From Merluccius polli (taxonomy: Eukaryota; Chordata; Actinopteri; Gadiformes; Merlucciidae): a DNA stretch of 64,000 nt. The first letter of the stretch is position 1; each line of letters opens with the position of its first letter. Below the pieces are notes generated by a model. The model saw nothing but the letters and a program-made list of their open reading frames with translations. It had not been told where the DNA came from and made no database searches. The stretch is from positions 109,501-173,500 of the forward strand of contig JAOPHQ010005135.1 in the NCBI GenBank assembly GCA_030340625.1, in the 5' to 3' direction. The translations under genes were made by a program, and so were the position numbers. Shown here piece after piece: positions 30,390 through 40,550 of this stretch.

Positions 30390-32757
30390 CATCATCTAAC
30401 ACCTAACCTACTAACTTTAACCCTTAACGTAACCATCTCTAACAACACCTAAACTAACCATCTCTAACCTAATACCTAAACTAACCATCTCTAACCTAAT
30501 ACCTACACTTAACCATCTCTAACCTAATACCTAAACTAACCATCTCTAACCTAATACCTAAACTTAACCATCTCTAACCTAATACCTAAACTTAACCATC
30601 TCTAATCTAATACATAAACCAACCATCTCTAACCTAATACATAAACTTAACCATCTTTAACCTAATACCTAAACTAACCCTCTCTAACCTAATACCTAAA
30701 CTTAACCATCTCTAACCTAATACCTAAACTTAACCATCTCTAACCTAATACTTAAACTTAACCATCTCTAACCCAACACTTAAACTAACCATCTCTAATA
30801 TCTAAACTAACCATCTCTAACCTAATACCTAAACTAACCATCTCTAACCCAGCACCTAAACTAACCATCTCTAACCTAACACCTAAACTTAACCATCTCT
30901 AACCTAATACCTAAACTTCACCATCTCTAACCCAACACCTAAACGAACCATCTCTAACCTAATACCTAAACTTAACCATCTCTAACCTAATACCTAAACT
31001 TAACCATCTCTAACCTAATAACTAAACTTAACCATTTCTAACCTAATACCTAAACTTAACCATCTCTAACCTAATACCTAAACTTAACCATCTCTAACCT
31101 AATACATAAACTAAGCATCTCTAACCTAATACTTTAACCATCTCTAACCTAATACCTAAACTTAACCATCTCTAACCTAATACCTAAACTTAACCATCTC
31201 TAACCTAATACCTAAACTTAACCATCTCTAACCTAATACCTAAACCAACCATCTCTAACCTAATACCTAAACTTAACCATATGCCTACACTTAACCATCT
31301 CTAACCTAATACCTAAACTTAACCATCTCTAACCCAACACTTAAACTAACCATCTCTAACCTAATATCTAAACTAACCATCTCTAACCTAATACCTAAAC
31401 CAACCATCTCTAACCTAATACCTAAACTTAACCATATGCCTACACTTAACCATCTCTAACCTAATACTTAAACTTAACCATCTCTAACCCAACACTTAAA
31501 CTAACCATCTCTAATATCTAAACTAACCATCTCTAACCTAATACCTAAACTAACCATCTCTAACCCAGCACCTAAACTAACCATCTCTAACCTAACACCT
31601 AAACTTAACCATCTCTAACCTAATAGCTAAACTTCACCATCTCTAACCCAACACCTAAACTAACCATCTCTAACCTAATACCTAAACTTAACCATCTCTA
31701 ACCTAATACCTAAACTTAACCATCTCTAACCTAATACCTAAACTTAACCATCTCCAACCTAATAACTAAACTTAACCATCTCTAACCTAATACCTAAACT
31801 TAACCATCTCTAACCTAATACCTAAACTTAACCATCTCTAACCTAATACATAAACTAAGCATCTCTAACCTAATACTTTAACTTAACCATCTCTAACCTA
31901 ATACCTAAACTTAACCATCTCTAACCTAATACCTAAACTTAACCATCTCTAACCTAATACCTAAACTTAACCATCTCTAACCTAATACCTAAACCAACCA
32001 TCTCTAACCTAATACCTAAACTTAACCATATGCCTACACTTAACCATCTCTAACCTAATACCTAAACTTAACCATCTCTAACCCAACACTTAAACTAACC
32101 ATCTCTAACCTAATATCTAAACTAACCATCTCTAACCTAATACCTAAACTAACCATCTCTAACCCAGCACCTAAACTAACCATCTCTAACCTAACACCTA
32201 AACTTAACCATCTCTAACCTAATACCTAAACTAACCATCTCTAACCTAATACCTAAACTTCACCATCTCTAACCCAACACCTAAACTAACCATCTCTAAC
32301 CTAATACCTAAACTTAACCATCTCTAACCTAATACCTAAACTTAACCATCTCTAACATAATACCTAAACTTAACCATCTCTAACCTAATAACTAAACTTA
32401 ACCATCTCTAACCTAATACCTAAACTAACCATCTCTAACCTAATACCTAAACTAACCATCTCTAACCTAATACCTAAACTAACCATCTCTAACCTAATAC
32501 CTAAACTTAACCATCTCTAACCTAATACCTAAACTTAACCATCTCTAACCTAACACCTAAACTAACCATCTAACCTAATACCTAAACTAACCATCTCTAA
32601 CCTAATACCTAAACTTCACCATCTCTAACCCAACACCTAAACTAACCATCTCTAACCTAATATCTAAACTTAACCATCTCTAACCTAATACCTAAACTTA
32701 ACCATCTCTAACCTAATACATAAACTAAGCATCTCTAACCTAATACTTAAACTTAAC
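30390..32757. repeat. 2.4-kb satellite of ~28-bp units between RC3H2 and RABGAP1
   Basis: About 85 units of ACCTAAACTTAACCATCTCT plus AACCTAAT. Variant units recur together: ATATGCCTACAC at 31278, 31432 and 32026; CCCAGCACC near 30848, 31563 and 32163; ACTAAGCATC near 31112, 31855 and 32725. This shows larger blocks of several hundred bp were duplicated (a higher-order pattern). The strand is almost free of G, and no ORF exists. Confidence 0.95.
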
Positions 32758-32822
32758 ATTAATGCAGACCTTTACCTAAACATAAACATAATATAATATA
32801 ACATAACATATCGCATCAATAT

Positions 32823-33974
32823 TACAGTTTTTCTCAATTGCTAAAACACAATTTCGGAACCTTGCTCCATTTTCTGAAAACATTAAACACAAAACCTCAG
32901 CTTCAAGCACTATTTACAAAACCTCTGACTCCTCGTGCAAAATGAAACTTTCGCCTCAAAACAGATTTACCTGTGCTCAAAACCAAACACTGCTCTCAAA
33001 CCATAAACAAAGCGATCAAAATGATATACACTATCAAGCAGTCAGTAAACAATACACCAAAAAATACAAAACACGTTGTTCAAAACAGTTCTCAGGGAGA
33101 AGTACATTTTTCATCTCAAAACAAATTTCATATATTTCCGTCATTGTCTTTTGATAAAATAGTTTTTTTATAGCGCTTTTCTAAGTACTCAAAGACGCTT
33201 TACGCCAGACAAAAACAAAATAAAAAAAATTTAAATGGGAGAGTGTATCGGAGTTGATGAATGAAAACATGTTCTATCATAGTAGCTCCAAATTGATCAG
33301 AAATTATTTTTTTTGGTTCATTCTCCTCTCCCCCTATTTTTACAGTACTGTACCCTGCATCTCACAAACTTGTCCTTTGTTTTTGTGATACTGTAATTCC
33401 TGTTCTTTGTTGATATGAACCTGCAACCAGTCAAAATATATTGAGCAGTCAGTACTGTAAACAAATGGAAAGCACTATTGGGTTGCACTCTAAGTTCTGC
33501 TTCCCTCATTGTCAGTCCATGGACAAGAACATGGTCAATGACTGTTGCTCGAATTTCATCAGATATTTCCACTCTTTGTCTTCCTCTTCCTCTTTGTCCT
33601 CCTCTTCCTCTTTCTTGCCCTCCTCCTCTTCCTCCTCGTCCACCTCGCATACGCACTTATCCTCGTCCTCTCACATTATTTCTTACATCCATTCTTAGAC
33701 TTTCTCCGTCCAATCTTCAACAACCTGTTTGCTCTCTGAACTGGCTTATATTGGTTGTGTCACATGATTTGAAACAAGTGAAATCAATTTTGAATGGTTG
33801 TGTTTAATCAATGACTTGTGTTCTCTATTTGTATTTGATTGTTGCCACTTGTGTTTACCAGTATGGATGACATGTGCATTAGAGTGCAGAATGTGTTTTG
33901 AGAATGAGAATGTGTTTAGAGTTCTGCTGAAAAGTCTAAGTGAGATCTGCAAATTGTGTTTTACCATGAGAAAT
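32823..33974 (-). mobile_element. Degenerate Tc1/IS630-like DNA transposon with transposase remnant
   Basis: The left arm TTTTCTCAATTGCTAAAACA plus CAATTT and the right arm AAATTGTGTTTTACCATGAG plus AAA form an imperfect inverted repeat about 1.15 kb apart. Between them, on the minus strand, lies the N-terminal part of a fish transposase (next entry). A subterminal TACAGTACTGTA palindrome lies at 33343. Most of the transposase is missing. Confidence 0.65.
33420..33656 (-). pseudogene. Transposase N-terminal fragment (GRG-rich plus helix-turn-helix)
   Basis: The minus-strand frame reads a Gly/Arg-rich start (RGGRGGRGGG...GRGRQR), then VEISDEIRATVIDHVLVHG, LTMREAELRVQPN. This resembles the N-terminus and first helix-turn-helix of the Tc1/IS630-like transposases that are abundant in fish genomes, recalled from memory. 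Homology stops abruptly after VQPN, and no DDE catalytic part follows, so it cannot be active. Confidence 0.6.
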
Positions 33975-34029
33975 GGTTTAAGGTATTGACAACAGACTGC
34001 ACAATTAGAAGACGTGGGGGGAGTGGCTC

Positions 34030-34200
34030 TAAACAGCCACGTGACGTGTGTCGTCACGTCCTCATGAATTATTCATGAGACGCCTTCGCCGTCCTAGGAA
34101 GCGAAATCTCGCGCACGGCGAGAGAGAGAGAGAGAGAGAGAGTGAGAAGGGGAGGAGGGGCGTGGGCCAAAATGCGTGACACGGCGCATGCGCAGTGTCA
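34030..34200 (+). promoter_or_regulatory. RABGAP1: RABGAP1 core promoter
   Basis: CpG-rich sequence with CACGTGAC (34038-34045, E-box/CRE-like), TCGTCACGTC (34051-34060), a 19-base odd palindrome centred in CTCATGAATTATTCATGAG (34061-34079), a (GA)n stretch (34121-34143), a GGGAGGAGGGGCG-type GC box and the perfect NRF1 site GCGCATGCGCAG (34184-34195). NRF1 sites near the start are typical of housekeeping TATA-less promoters. Confidence 0.75.
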
Positions 34201-34300
34201 GGTGGTGGACTCGGTGTTTACAGGTCGGATGCTGATGTTGCTCCAGAGGACAATGTGGTGCCAGGAGCGCGCCAAATAATACCTCCGCCGGCGGGAACAG
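34201..34300 (+). other. RABGAP1: RABGAP1 non-coding exon 1 (5'UTR)
   Basis: CpG-rich sequence ending in a strong donor AACAG|GTGAGG at 34300/34301, directly downstream of the NRF1 site. The coding exon at 45461 has an acceptor before a short 5'UTR, so an upstream non-coding exon is required. The 5' end is estimated. Confidence 0.7.
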
Positions 34301-34664
34301 GTGAGGCCGGGGGCGCCCTGCACGTGCGTCCGTCGCCGAACCCGGAAACGCTGCGTTTTTTTAGACACGGTAAACGTTAGTTTGACGTGCTGCCCTGCTG
34401 TCATGTTAGCATGGTTAGCTTAGCCCCCCCCGGTCTGAGTCCCGTTCAGAACCGTTCATGGCCTGCTTTATGCTTTATGCTTTATGCTTAATGCGTTATG
34501 CTTTATGCGTTATGCCTTATGGGTTATGCATTATGCGTTATGCGTTATGGGTTATTCTTCATGCTTTCATGCTTTGTGTTTGTGGTCGATATTTGTGGAC
34601 AACCATCTTTACATGGATGCACAGCTTTACCCTCCTGGCTGGTCATCAGAGACCCGGGGATCAG

Positions 34665-34921
34665 TGGTACCTGTGGGTTCTGTGGTACCTGTGGGATCTG
34701 TGGTATCTGTGGGTTCCGTGGTACCTGTGGGATCTGTGATACCTGTGGTATCTGTGGTGTCTGGTACCTGTGGTATCTGTGGGTTCTGTGGTACCTGTGG
34801 GATCTGTGGTACCTGTGGGATCTGGTACCTGTGGTGTCTGGTACCTGTGGGATCTGTGGTACCTGTGGGATCTGTGGTACCTGTGGGATCTGTGGTGTCT
34901 GGTACCTGTGGTACCTGTGGT
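34665..34921. repeat. 18-bp minisatellite in RABGAP1 intron 1
   Basis: Units of GGTACCTGTGGGATCTGT with variants. An ATGC(T/G)TTATGC short repeat precedes it at 34458-34560. Valine-rich and tryptophan-rich ORFs here are artefacts. Confidence 0.92.
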
Positions 34922-35464
34922 CATGGTGTTGCACAGTTCTGGCCCAAAAGGTTACGATCACTACTGGAGAAGATGTCCTGCTGACAGATATGAGGATTCA
35001 TATTGAGTCATTCTGGGTGTGTGTAGGGGGACCAGACGTACCTGTGTCTGGGGGCCTGTCCCCGCTTTTTAAAAAATAGGATTTTTAAAGTACATTTCTA
35101 TATTTATAAATGCCAAAGATTCCAGCTTGCTGATGAATATTCATTTGGAGACAGTTGGTAATTAGTCTCTTAGTGTCTGTCTGATAGGCTGTGACGTGAC
35201 ACAGGGGTCTATCTATCGACTTTATACCATTAGCAGGCATGACTGATCATAAACAATATGATCTTAAACAATATGATCACGAACAATATGCTATCAATAC
35301 AATATACATCGATTCCCTATTCCTACTTTGGATTGTTTTTGGCTGCTTTACCAAAGCTTAAAATGCATCATAGTAAAACATTGGGCATGTACTGTCCAAT
35401 CTTACAGTTCTACATTTACCATGAAAAGCAACATGTAATTATGTCCTTTTTTTCATTTCAGTAA

Positions 35465-35590
35465 GGGATAATCCAAGACGAGGTGTGCATTATTTTTTGA
35501 TACATGCATATCTCGGAGTGAATCATCCCGCTTATACCATGGCCACTTGCGAATCATAAAAAATATAAAGGTGTTGATTCATATTTTGGG
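35465..35590. mobile_element. Possible end fragment of the AATACTCGATTCTGATTGG family
   Basis: TAAGGGATAATCCAAGACGA and GGTGTGCATTA mirror the end of the copy at 40015-40430 (TAATGGACACCTCGTC and CATTATCCCTTA in inverse). CGCTTATACCATGGCC is also shared. Confidence 0.45.
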
Positions 35591-35724
35591 GTAATTCTGT
35601 CTCAAAATGACAACTTTTAGCTTGCACAACTTTTTGTGTTCCTGGAAACAAACGGCAAATTAAATGCCTGGGTCTGACTAATGCCTGGAACGCAATCAGT
35701 TAACATGAGATTCATATGGAATGC

Positions 35725-36172
35725 AGACGTTACCTTATTACTCCAGTAAATAGAGACGATCTTAGTAACAACATGGCAACGTTACCTTATTACTCCGGTA
35801 AATAGAGACGACCTTAGTAACGACATGGCAACATTACCTTATTACTCCAGTAAATAGAGACGACCTTAGTAACGACATGGCAACGTTACCTTATTACTCC
35901 AGTAAATAGAGACGATCTTAGTAACGACATGGCAACGTTACCTTATTACTCCAGTAAATAGAGACGACCTTAGTAACGACATGGCAACATTACCTTATTA
36001 CTCCAGTAAATAGACGACCTTAGTAACGACATGGCAACGTTACCTTATTACTACAGTAAATAGAGATGACCTTAGTAACGACATGGCAACGTTACCTTAT
36101 TACTCCAGTAAATAGAGACGATCTTAGTAACGACATGGCAACGTTACCTTATTACTCCAGTAAATAGAGACA
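35725..36172. repeat. 52-bp minisatellite, about 8.5 copies
   Basis: Unit CAACGTTACCTTATTACTCC plus AGTAAATAGAGACGACCTTAGTAACGACATGG (split here); GTTACC recurs at 35729 and 35781. Same period as the array at 1-235 but unrelated sequence. Confidence 0.93.
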
Positions 36173-36790
36173 AGCTTTCTACCTCGTCGTACCTCCTTGT
36201 GTGATAATCAGATATGAAGTGTTGCCCAGAAGTCGCCCAACCCTCAGTTTTTTTTTGTACGCATACGATGATCTCATTCTTCAGAAGTAGGCGTATTTGT
36301 AATGTTTATAAGTCTGACTATTGTGCAGTGAAATCTTTATGATCCCTGTATTTGTGTTCTGTGCAGTCCCTCTGTCAGTAGTAACCTATAAACACAGAGG
36401 CTGTTAATACGATGTCCAACTGACTAATGCTATGGATATACTTTATATACGCTATATAAGATATAGACGTGTATATATACGTTATTAAGCCTACATTTAC
36501 AAAGCCATTCATAGCCTTTCTCAAACACTGACCTTTTTAATTCTAGACAGCTTTTTCAGCTAATATAAGATGACCCCTTCTTTTATTCCACCCCAATGAC
36601 TATTTAATAGGTCAGTGATTTAATTAACCCAGAGTGAACCCTGGCCAGGCCATGTGTTTATACTGTAGTATATACAACACTGTATTCCAACCACTTGAAT
36701 CTCAAATGATTTGGCTCTGCAGTGACAAACGTACAGATACAAGTTGGGGAATGTATGTTTTTTTTCCCCCTATACCAGAATGATAGTGAG

Positions 36791-36866
36791 TAGAGCCAGA
36801 CCTTTCTCCAGCGCTGGCACAACGCTAAAACCAAGTGTGGAGATAGGTCTGGCTATGTGAGACTAG
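36791..36866. mobile_element. Short hairpin repeat (GCCAGACC ... GGTCTGGC)
   Basis: TAGAGCCAGACCTTTCTCC pairs with GGAGATAGGTCTGGCTA about 40 bp away. The motif GGTCTGGCTATGTGAGACTA is frequent in fish genomes and probably a tiny MITE. Confidence 0.5.
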
Positions 36867-39458
36867 GCGTACACTAACATTAGGCTTATCAGGCTCACTT
36901 ATCCAGTCGCCTGTTGCACTTCATTTGTCCTTCTGAACCGCATGCATTTGTTAGGGCATGAAGTCTACAACAACAGGCTGGATGCGTCGTGCAGGAATGT
37001 TGTACCGTGCGGACATGATTGTGTCACAGACTTGCCCCGAATTGGACCGGCTGCACACAGCCTGCTCTCCCACCTGCCGATGGTGCCCAGTAGGGGGCAA
37101 CTTCCTGGGGCGGCTGCTGTCATGTCGCCATTCGGGGAGCACATGTCCACCTTGTGATGTGTTGTCATGCTGGAAGCATCCCCACACTTGTGGGTAAACT
37201 GCATTCAAGAACTGCAGGCAACCTTTTCTCTACATTGAAGCGGCCGCGAGTGATGATGCTCCCGCTGTGTCTACTGCCATCACTTCCTGTGTTGTTTTTT
37301 TGATGACATCAGCGGCACCCGACATGGTCTTGCATGTCTAGAAGAGTCTTGTGTTTTCACACCTTTTCACAATGTTATTTTCTTGATTTGTGCGACACTT
37401 GGCAGGGATGGGAATCAGCAGCGACCTCACGGTACGATATTACGATTTTTGAGTGCCGAAAATAGATTCATTGCAATACTGTAAATATAACGATTCTGTA
37501 AATGTTGCTGTTCTGTAAATATTGCTATACGATATTTAGATTTTTTTTGGGTGCGATTTTATATTTTTGTGTGGTTTAACGTTGGGGGTTCGGTTCTACA
37601 GGTCCGTTTCTGCAGAAGCGTCATTCATAAAAATGGCACCAAAGGCCAAGAGAAAAACTAGCAGGGCTTGAAGGGCTTGAAGCTTTGGAAATGGATGGAT
37701 GGGAAAGCATTCATAGGACATTTTCTATCAGGAGGTAAACGTCAGACTCGGGTAACGAGCCACAGTGTCAATATTAGTAGTCGACCAAGAAGATGATGGC
37801 AAGTAAAACAAATGATTGGCGTTTGCTTTAAGCTTGAGAATCGAGAGGTATTTCATAGAGAATATCTTTTCTAGAACAACCCCTTTCCACTGGCAGGATA
37901 CCAGCATCACGTCTTAATATTGTCACCAGAATATACACACCAGAGCACCGGCAACTTCTGACTCGTTTGCGTAAGGGCTCTCAAGGCTGTCAACTCTTGG
38001 TTGTTATTGTGCGATTGATCTCATTGGACACTGCTGTCATGACCGTAGCGACGGTACATTCAGCGGAGGCTTGTTTTCAAAGTGATTTAAACCATGAAAC
38101 CATGAGCAAAGTTCTGTGCAGGCTCAGGGGCTGCAGAACCAGGTTTCTGAAATCAACCGTTTGAATTTAACTGAGTTACGTGTGGCTGGCTGCTAGCAAA
38201 TGTTGTACCAGAGACTGTAGGAAGAAAAGGTGTGTCATGTAAGTGAGGGGACTGCCAGTTGTTGGAAATGCAATTCCCTCCAGCTACTTCTGATGGCACA
38301 GTGTGTGTGTTTGTACTTTAAGTTTGGATCAGAGTGTTGAAGGCATTAAAGGCACAGTGGCATACGTTGAGTGCAGAAGTATTTCCTTTCATCTTCTCAC
38401 ATTGGCTGCTTTCAGTTATAACTTGCAAAGAGAACACAGACACTGAAATGAGATGACTAACTATCGCTAAAGAGACACAGTCTGTAGTAATATGTTATGT
38501 GTATGTTGTCTATTAAATGTAAGATGCAGTTAATCCTCTGATAGGAACTCTGGGTGCAGGAATCTGGTTACTTTTGAGCTGCAGCCGCTTAACAACAATG
38601 ACACAATGGGAATAAGCGACCGGCCTCTGTGTGTGTGTTTTGATTCGTACAATGCATGACTCGCTCGCTCGCTCCACCTCCTCCTCCCTCTCTTCCTTCT
38701 CCCTCTCTTTCATCACTCCATCTCCTTTTGTGTGGCACCTCGTGACTCAGCTCTAGGAAGTCCCCGCCCCCCCCTACTCCTTGTCCTGCTCCTCCTCCTC
38801 CCCCTTCCTCCTCCTCTTCATCTTGGACTCCCTGTGCTTCTTGATTTAAGTTGTGTTCTGTTATCTGTGCCTGGTTACCAGCGTGACGCTAGGGAAGGGG
38901 GACTGAGGTGCCGGCGGGGCCAGGGCACAGCTGGGGGCCTGGAACAGCCCGTTCAGCTGCAGCAGGGGAGGAGTGAGGGATGATCGTCATATTAAACCAC
39001 ATGGGGTTCGGTGTGAAACCATTTAATGGTAGTTTTTATAGTCCAGAAACTATAGTCAATGACAATGATGCATTGGGTTTTTTTTTGACAGTGTCTCGCA
39101 GACGGTGAAGTTATCACTAATATCACATATCACACCATATTCCTAAATGTTGAATGCCATAGAAATGCATTTGTATTGCCAATATATCAGCTGTTTGTCT
39201 TTATCTTGCATGAAGAATCAAAATAGGAGTTGTGTGTGTGTGTGTAGCCTAATATTTGACTGTATCCTAGGTATAATATTTCTCGCTTTGACCAGACACC
39301 ATGGCTATAGATCGGCCTTGTTGCCATAGTGACATACACAACTACATTGCTTTATAGTTTCTCTTCTCTTCTTAAAGTAGATGAGAGCATTTCTAAAGAT
39401 GGCAGAAAGCACACAGGTTTGTAGTTACACTGTCAATCGCGTTTATATTATTATCATA
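36867..39458. other. RABGAP1: RABGAP1 intron 1 segment without recognised genes
   Basis: Overlapping short ORFs at 36942-37208 lack a recognised domain. A CAGGGATGGGAATCAG sequence at 37405 looks like a hAT end, but I could not find its partner end. A possible CTCF site is listed separately. Confidence 0.4.
37087..37101 (+). promoter_or_regulatory. Candidate CTCF site
   Basis: CCAGTAGGGGGCAAC fits the CTCF core (CCASYAGRKGGCRSY) except at one of the last three positions. Binding not shown. Confidence 0.4.
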
Positions 39459-40550
39459 GGGCCGGGCAATACGGCCAAAATCTTCTATCCTGATATAGGT
39501 TATTCAATATCTCGATAACGATGTATATCACGATATGTATGCATGTTTTCTGGTAATTCAATAAATAGGTTGTCCACATGGTAAAGCCTGTTTTTGTATA
39601 CTCGAGAGCCGTGTGTTGCTGTGGCTGTGATAAAGGGCTACACAAACAAACCTGACTTGACATGTGCCTATTTATTGCGCAACCATTAAAGAAAGGGCTT
39701 TGTGTCCATGTCAGCTGCTTTAACCATTAACTCATTGGGATATGGGCGTCTATATGGGCGTGGAGCTCAAAGTCCCCGGAGATCTCACCTCTAAATTCAA
39801 TGTTAGCGTTTATCGCCTTTGAATGGTACCGTATCGTCATGAAATGTGAAATGAAGATATCGACTTATCGAGATACCCAGTTTTAGTGTAAATTTAGTTT
39901 TAGTACAAATTAATTATGACGAGAAGCTATGTCCTTACAATGATCAAAATGTGAGGTTTGAAACGTCAGTGAGGAAGGAAAACTTCAGTTTCAGTCTGAC
40001 CCCATACTTTAAATGTCCTTATACCATGGTCTGGGTGAATACTCGATTCTGATTGGCTGGAGGGTGTAGGTTAAAAAGTGTTAATTTACACCTAGGGAAG
40101 ACATTGACGCTATGAAGACGCTATGGCCACGTTGCTTGGCAACGCCTGCATACAGGAGATATTAAATAGTCCGCTCGACTTGTAAAAATAAAAAAACCCT
40201 CACGATTTTAACTCTAAAACACATTAAAGTATTATTAATTGGTTAAATATTTCTTTCTTTCGTAAGTGACCATGGTACAAGCGGGATAATGGCCGACGAG
40301 GTGTCCATTAACAGAAATGAATGGACTTCGCGGAAGCTTCGCGTCGGACGGTTCACCCCTCCGCGTCGTCCATTAATATCTGTTAATGAACATCTCGTCG
40401 GGCATTATCCCTTACATATACTTCAATGACCCTCAGTTAGACTGTTGAGAGTGGTATTTTTCAATTCGTAAGCATACCGCGATATTTACGGATATCATGT
40501 AAAACTCCCCATAATTATTGTGGTACTTCATTTCGCATGTCGCCCAGCCC
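39459..40550. mobile_element. Inverted-repeat element GGGCCGGGCAATACGGCC, interrupted
   Basis: The left end is GGGCCGGGCAATACGGCCAA and the right end is ATGTCGCCCAGCCC. It contains repeated GATATCG/CGATAT motifs. The interior is interrupted by the 40015-40430 repeat. A second, inverted fragment of the same left end is at 42270-42335 (GATTTTGGCCGTATCACCCC plus GGCCC). Confidence 0.6.
40015..40430 (+). mobile_element. Copy of the AATACTCGATTCTGATTGG repeat family, nested
   Basis: GTGAATACTCGATTCTGATT then GGCTGGAGG; ends with GGGCATTATCCCTTACATAT. Lies inside the GGGCCGGGC element. An inverted pair TCCATTAACAG / CCATTAATATCTGTTAATG is present near its 3' end. Confidence 0.65.

Noticed and set aside
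30390..32757. Telomere-like or CRISPR-like array
   Set aside because: Units are head-to-tail without spacers and do not contain TTAGGG/CCCTAA runs; it is an ordinary satellite in a vertebrate genome.
29620..34030. ZBTB6 and ZBTB26, expected here from human gene order
   Set aside because: No BTB or C2H2 zinc-finger coding sequence on either strand; the interval holds a satellite and a transposon remnant.
34484..35079. Val/Cys/Trp-rich ORFs of 166 and 193 residues
   Set aside because: Frames of the 18-bp minisatellite in RABGAP1 intron 1; no splice or homology support.
36942..37208. Overlapping 60-85 residue ORFs, Cys/His-rich on one frame
   Set aside because: Spacing of Cys and His fits no zinc-finger pattern, and there is no sign of splicing or a neighbour exon.
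37404..38170. Possible hAT transposase gene
   Set aside because: A CAGGGATGGGAATC start resembles a hAT end, but no matching right end or recognisable transposase domain was found.
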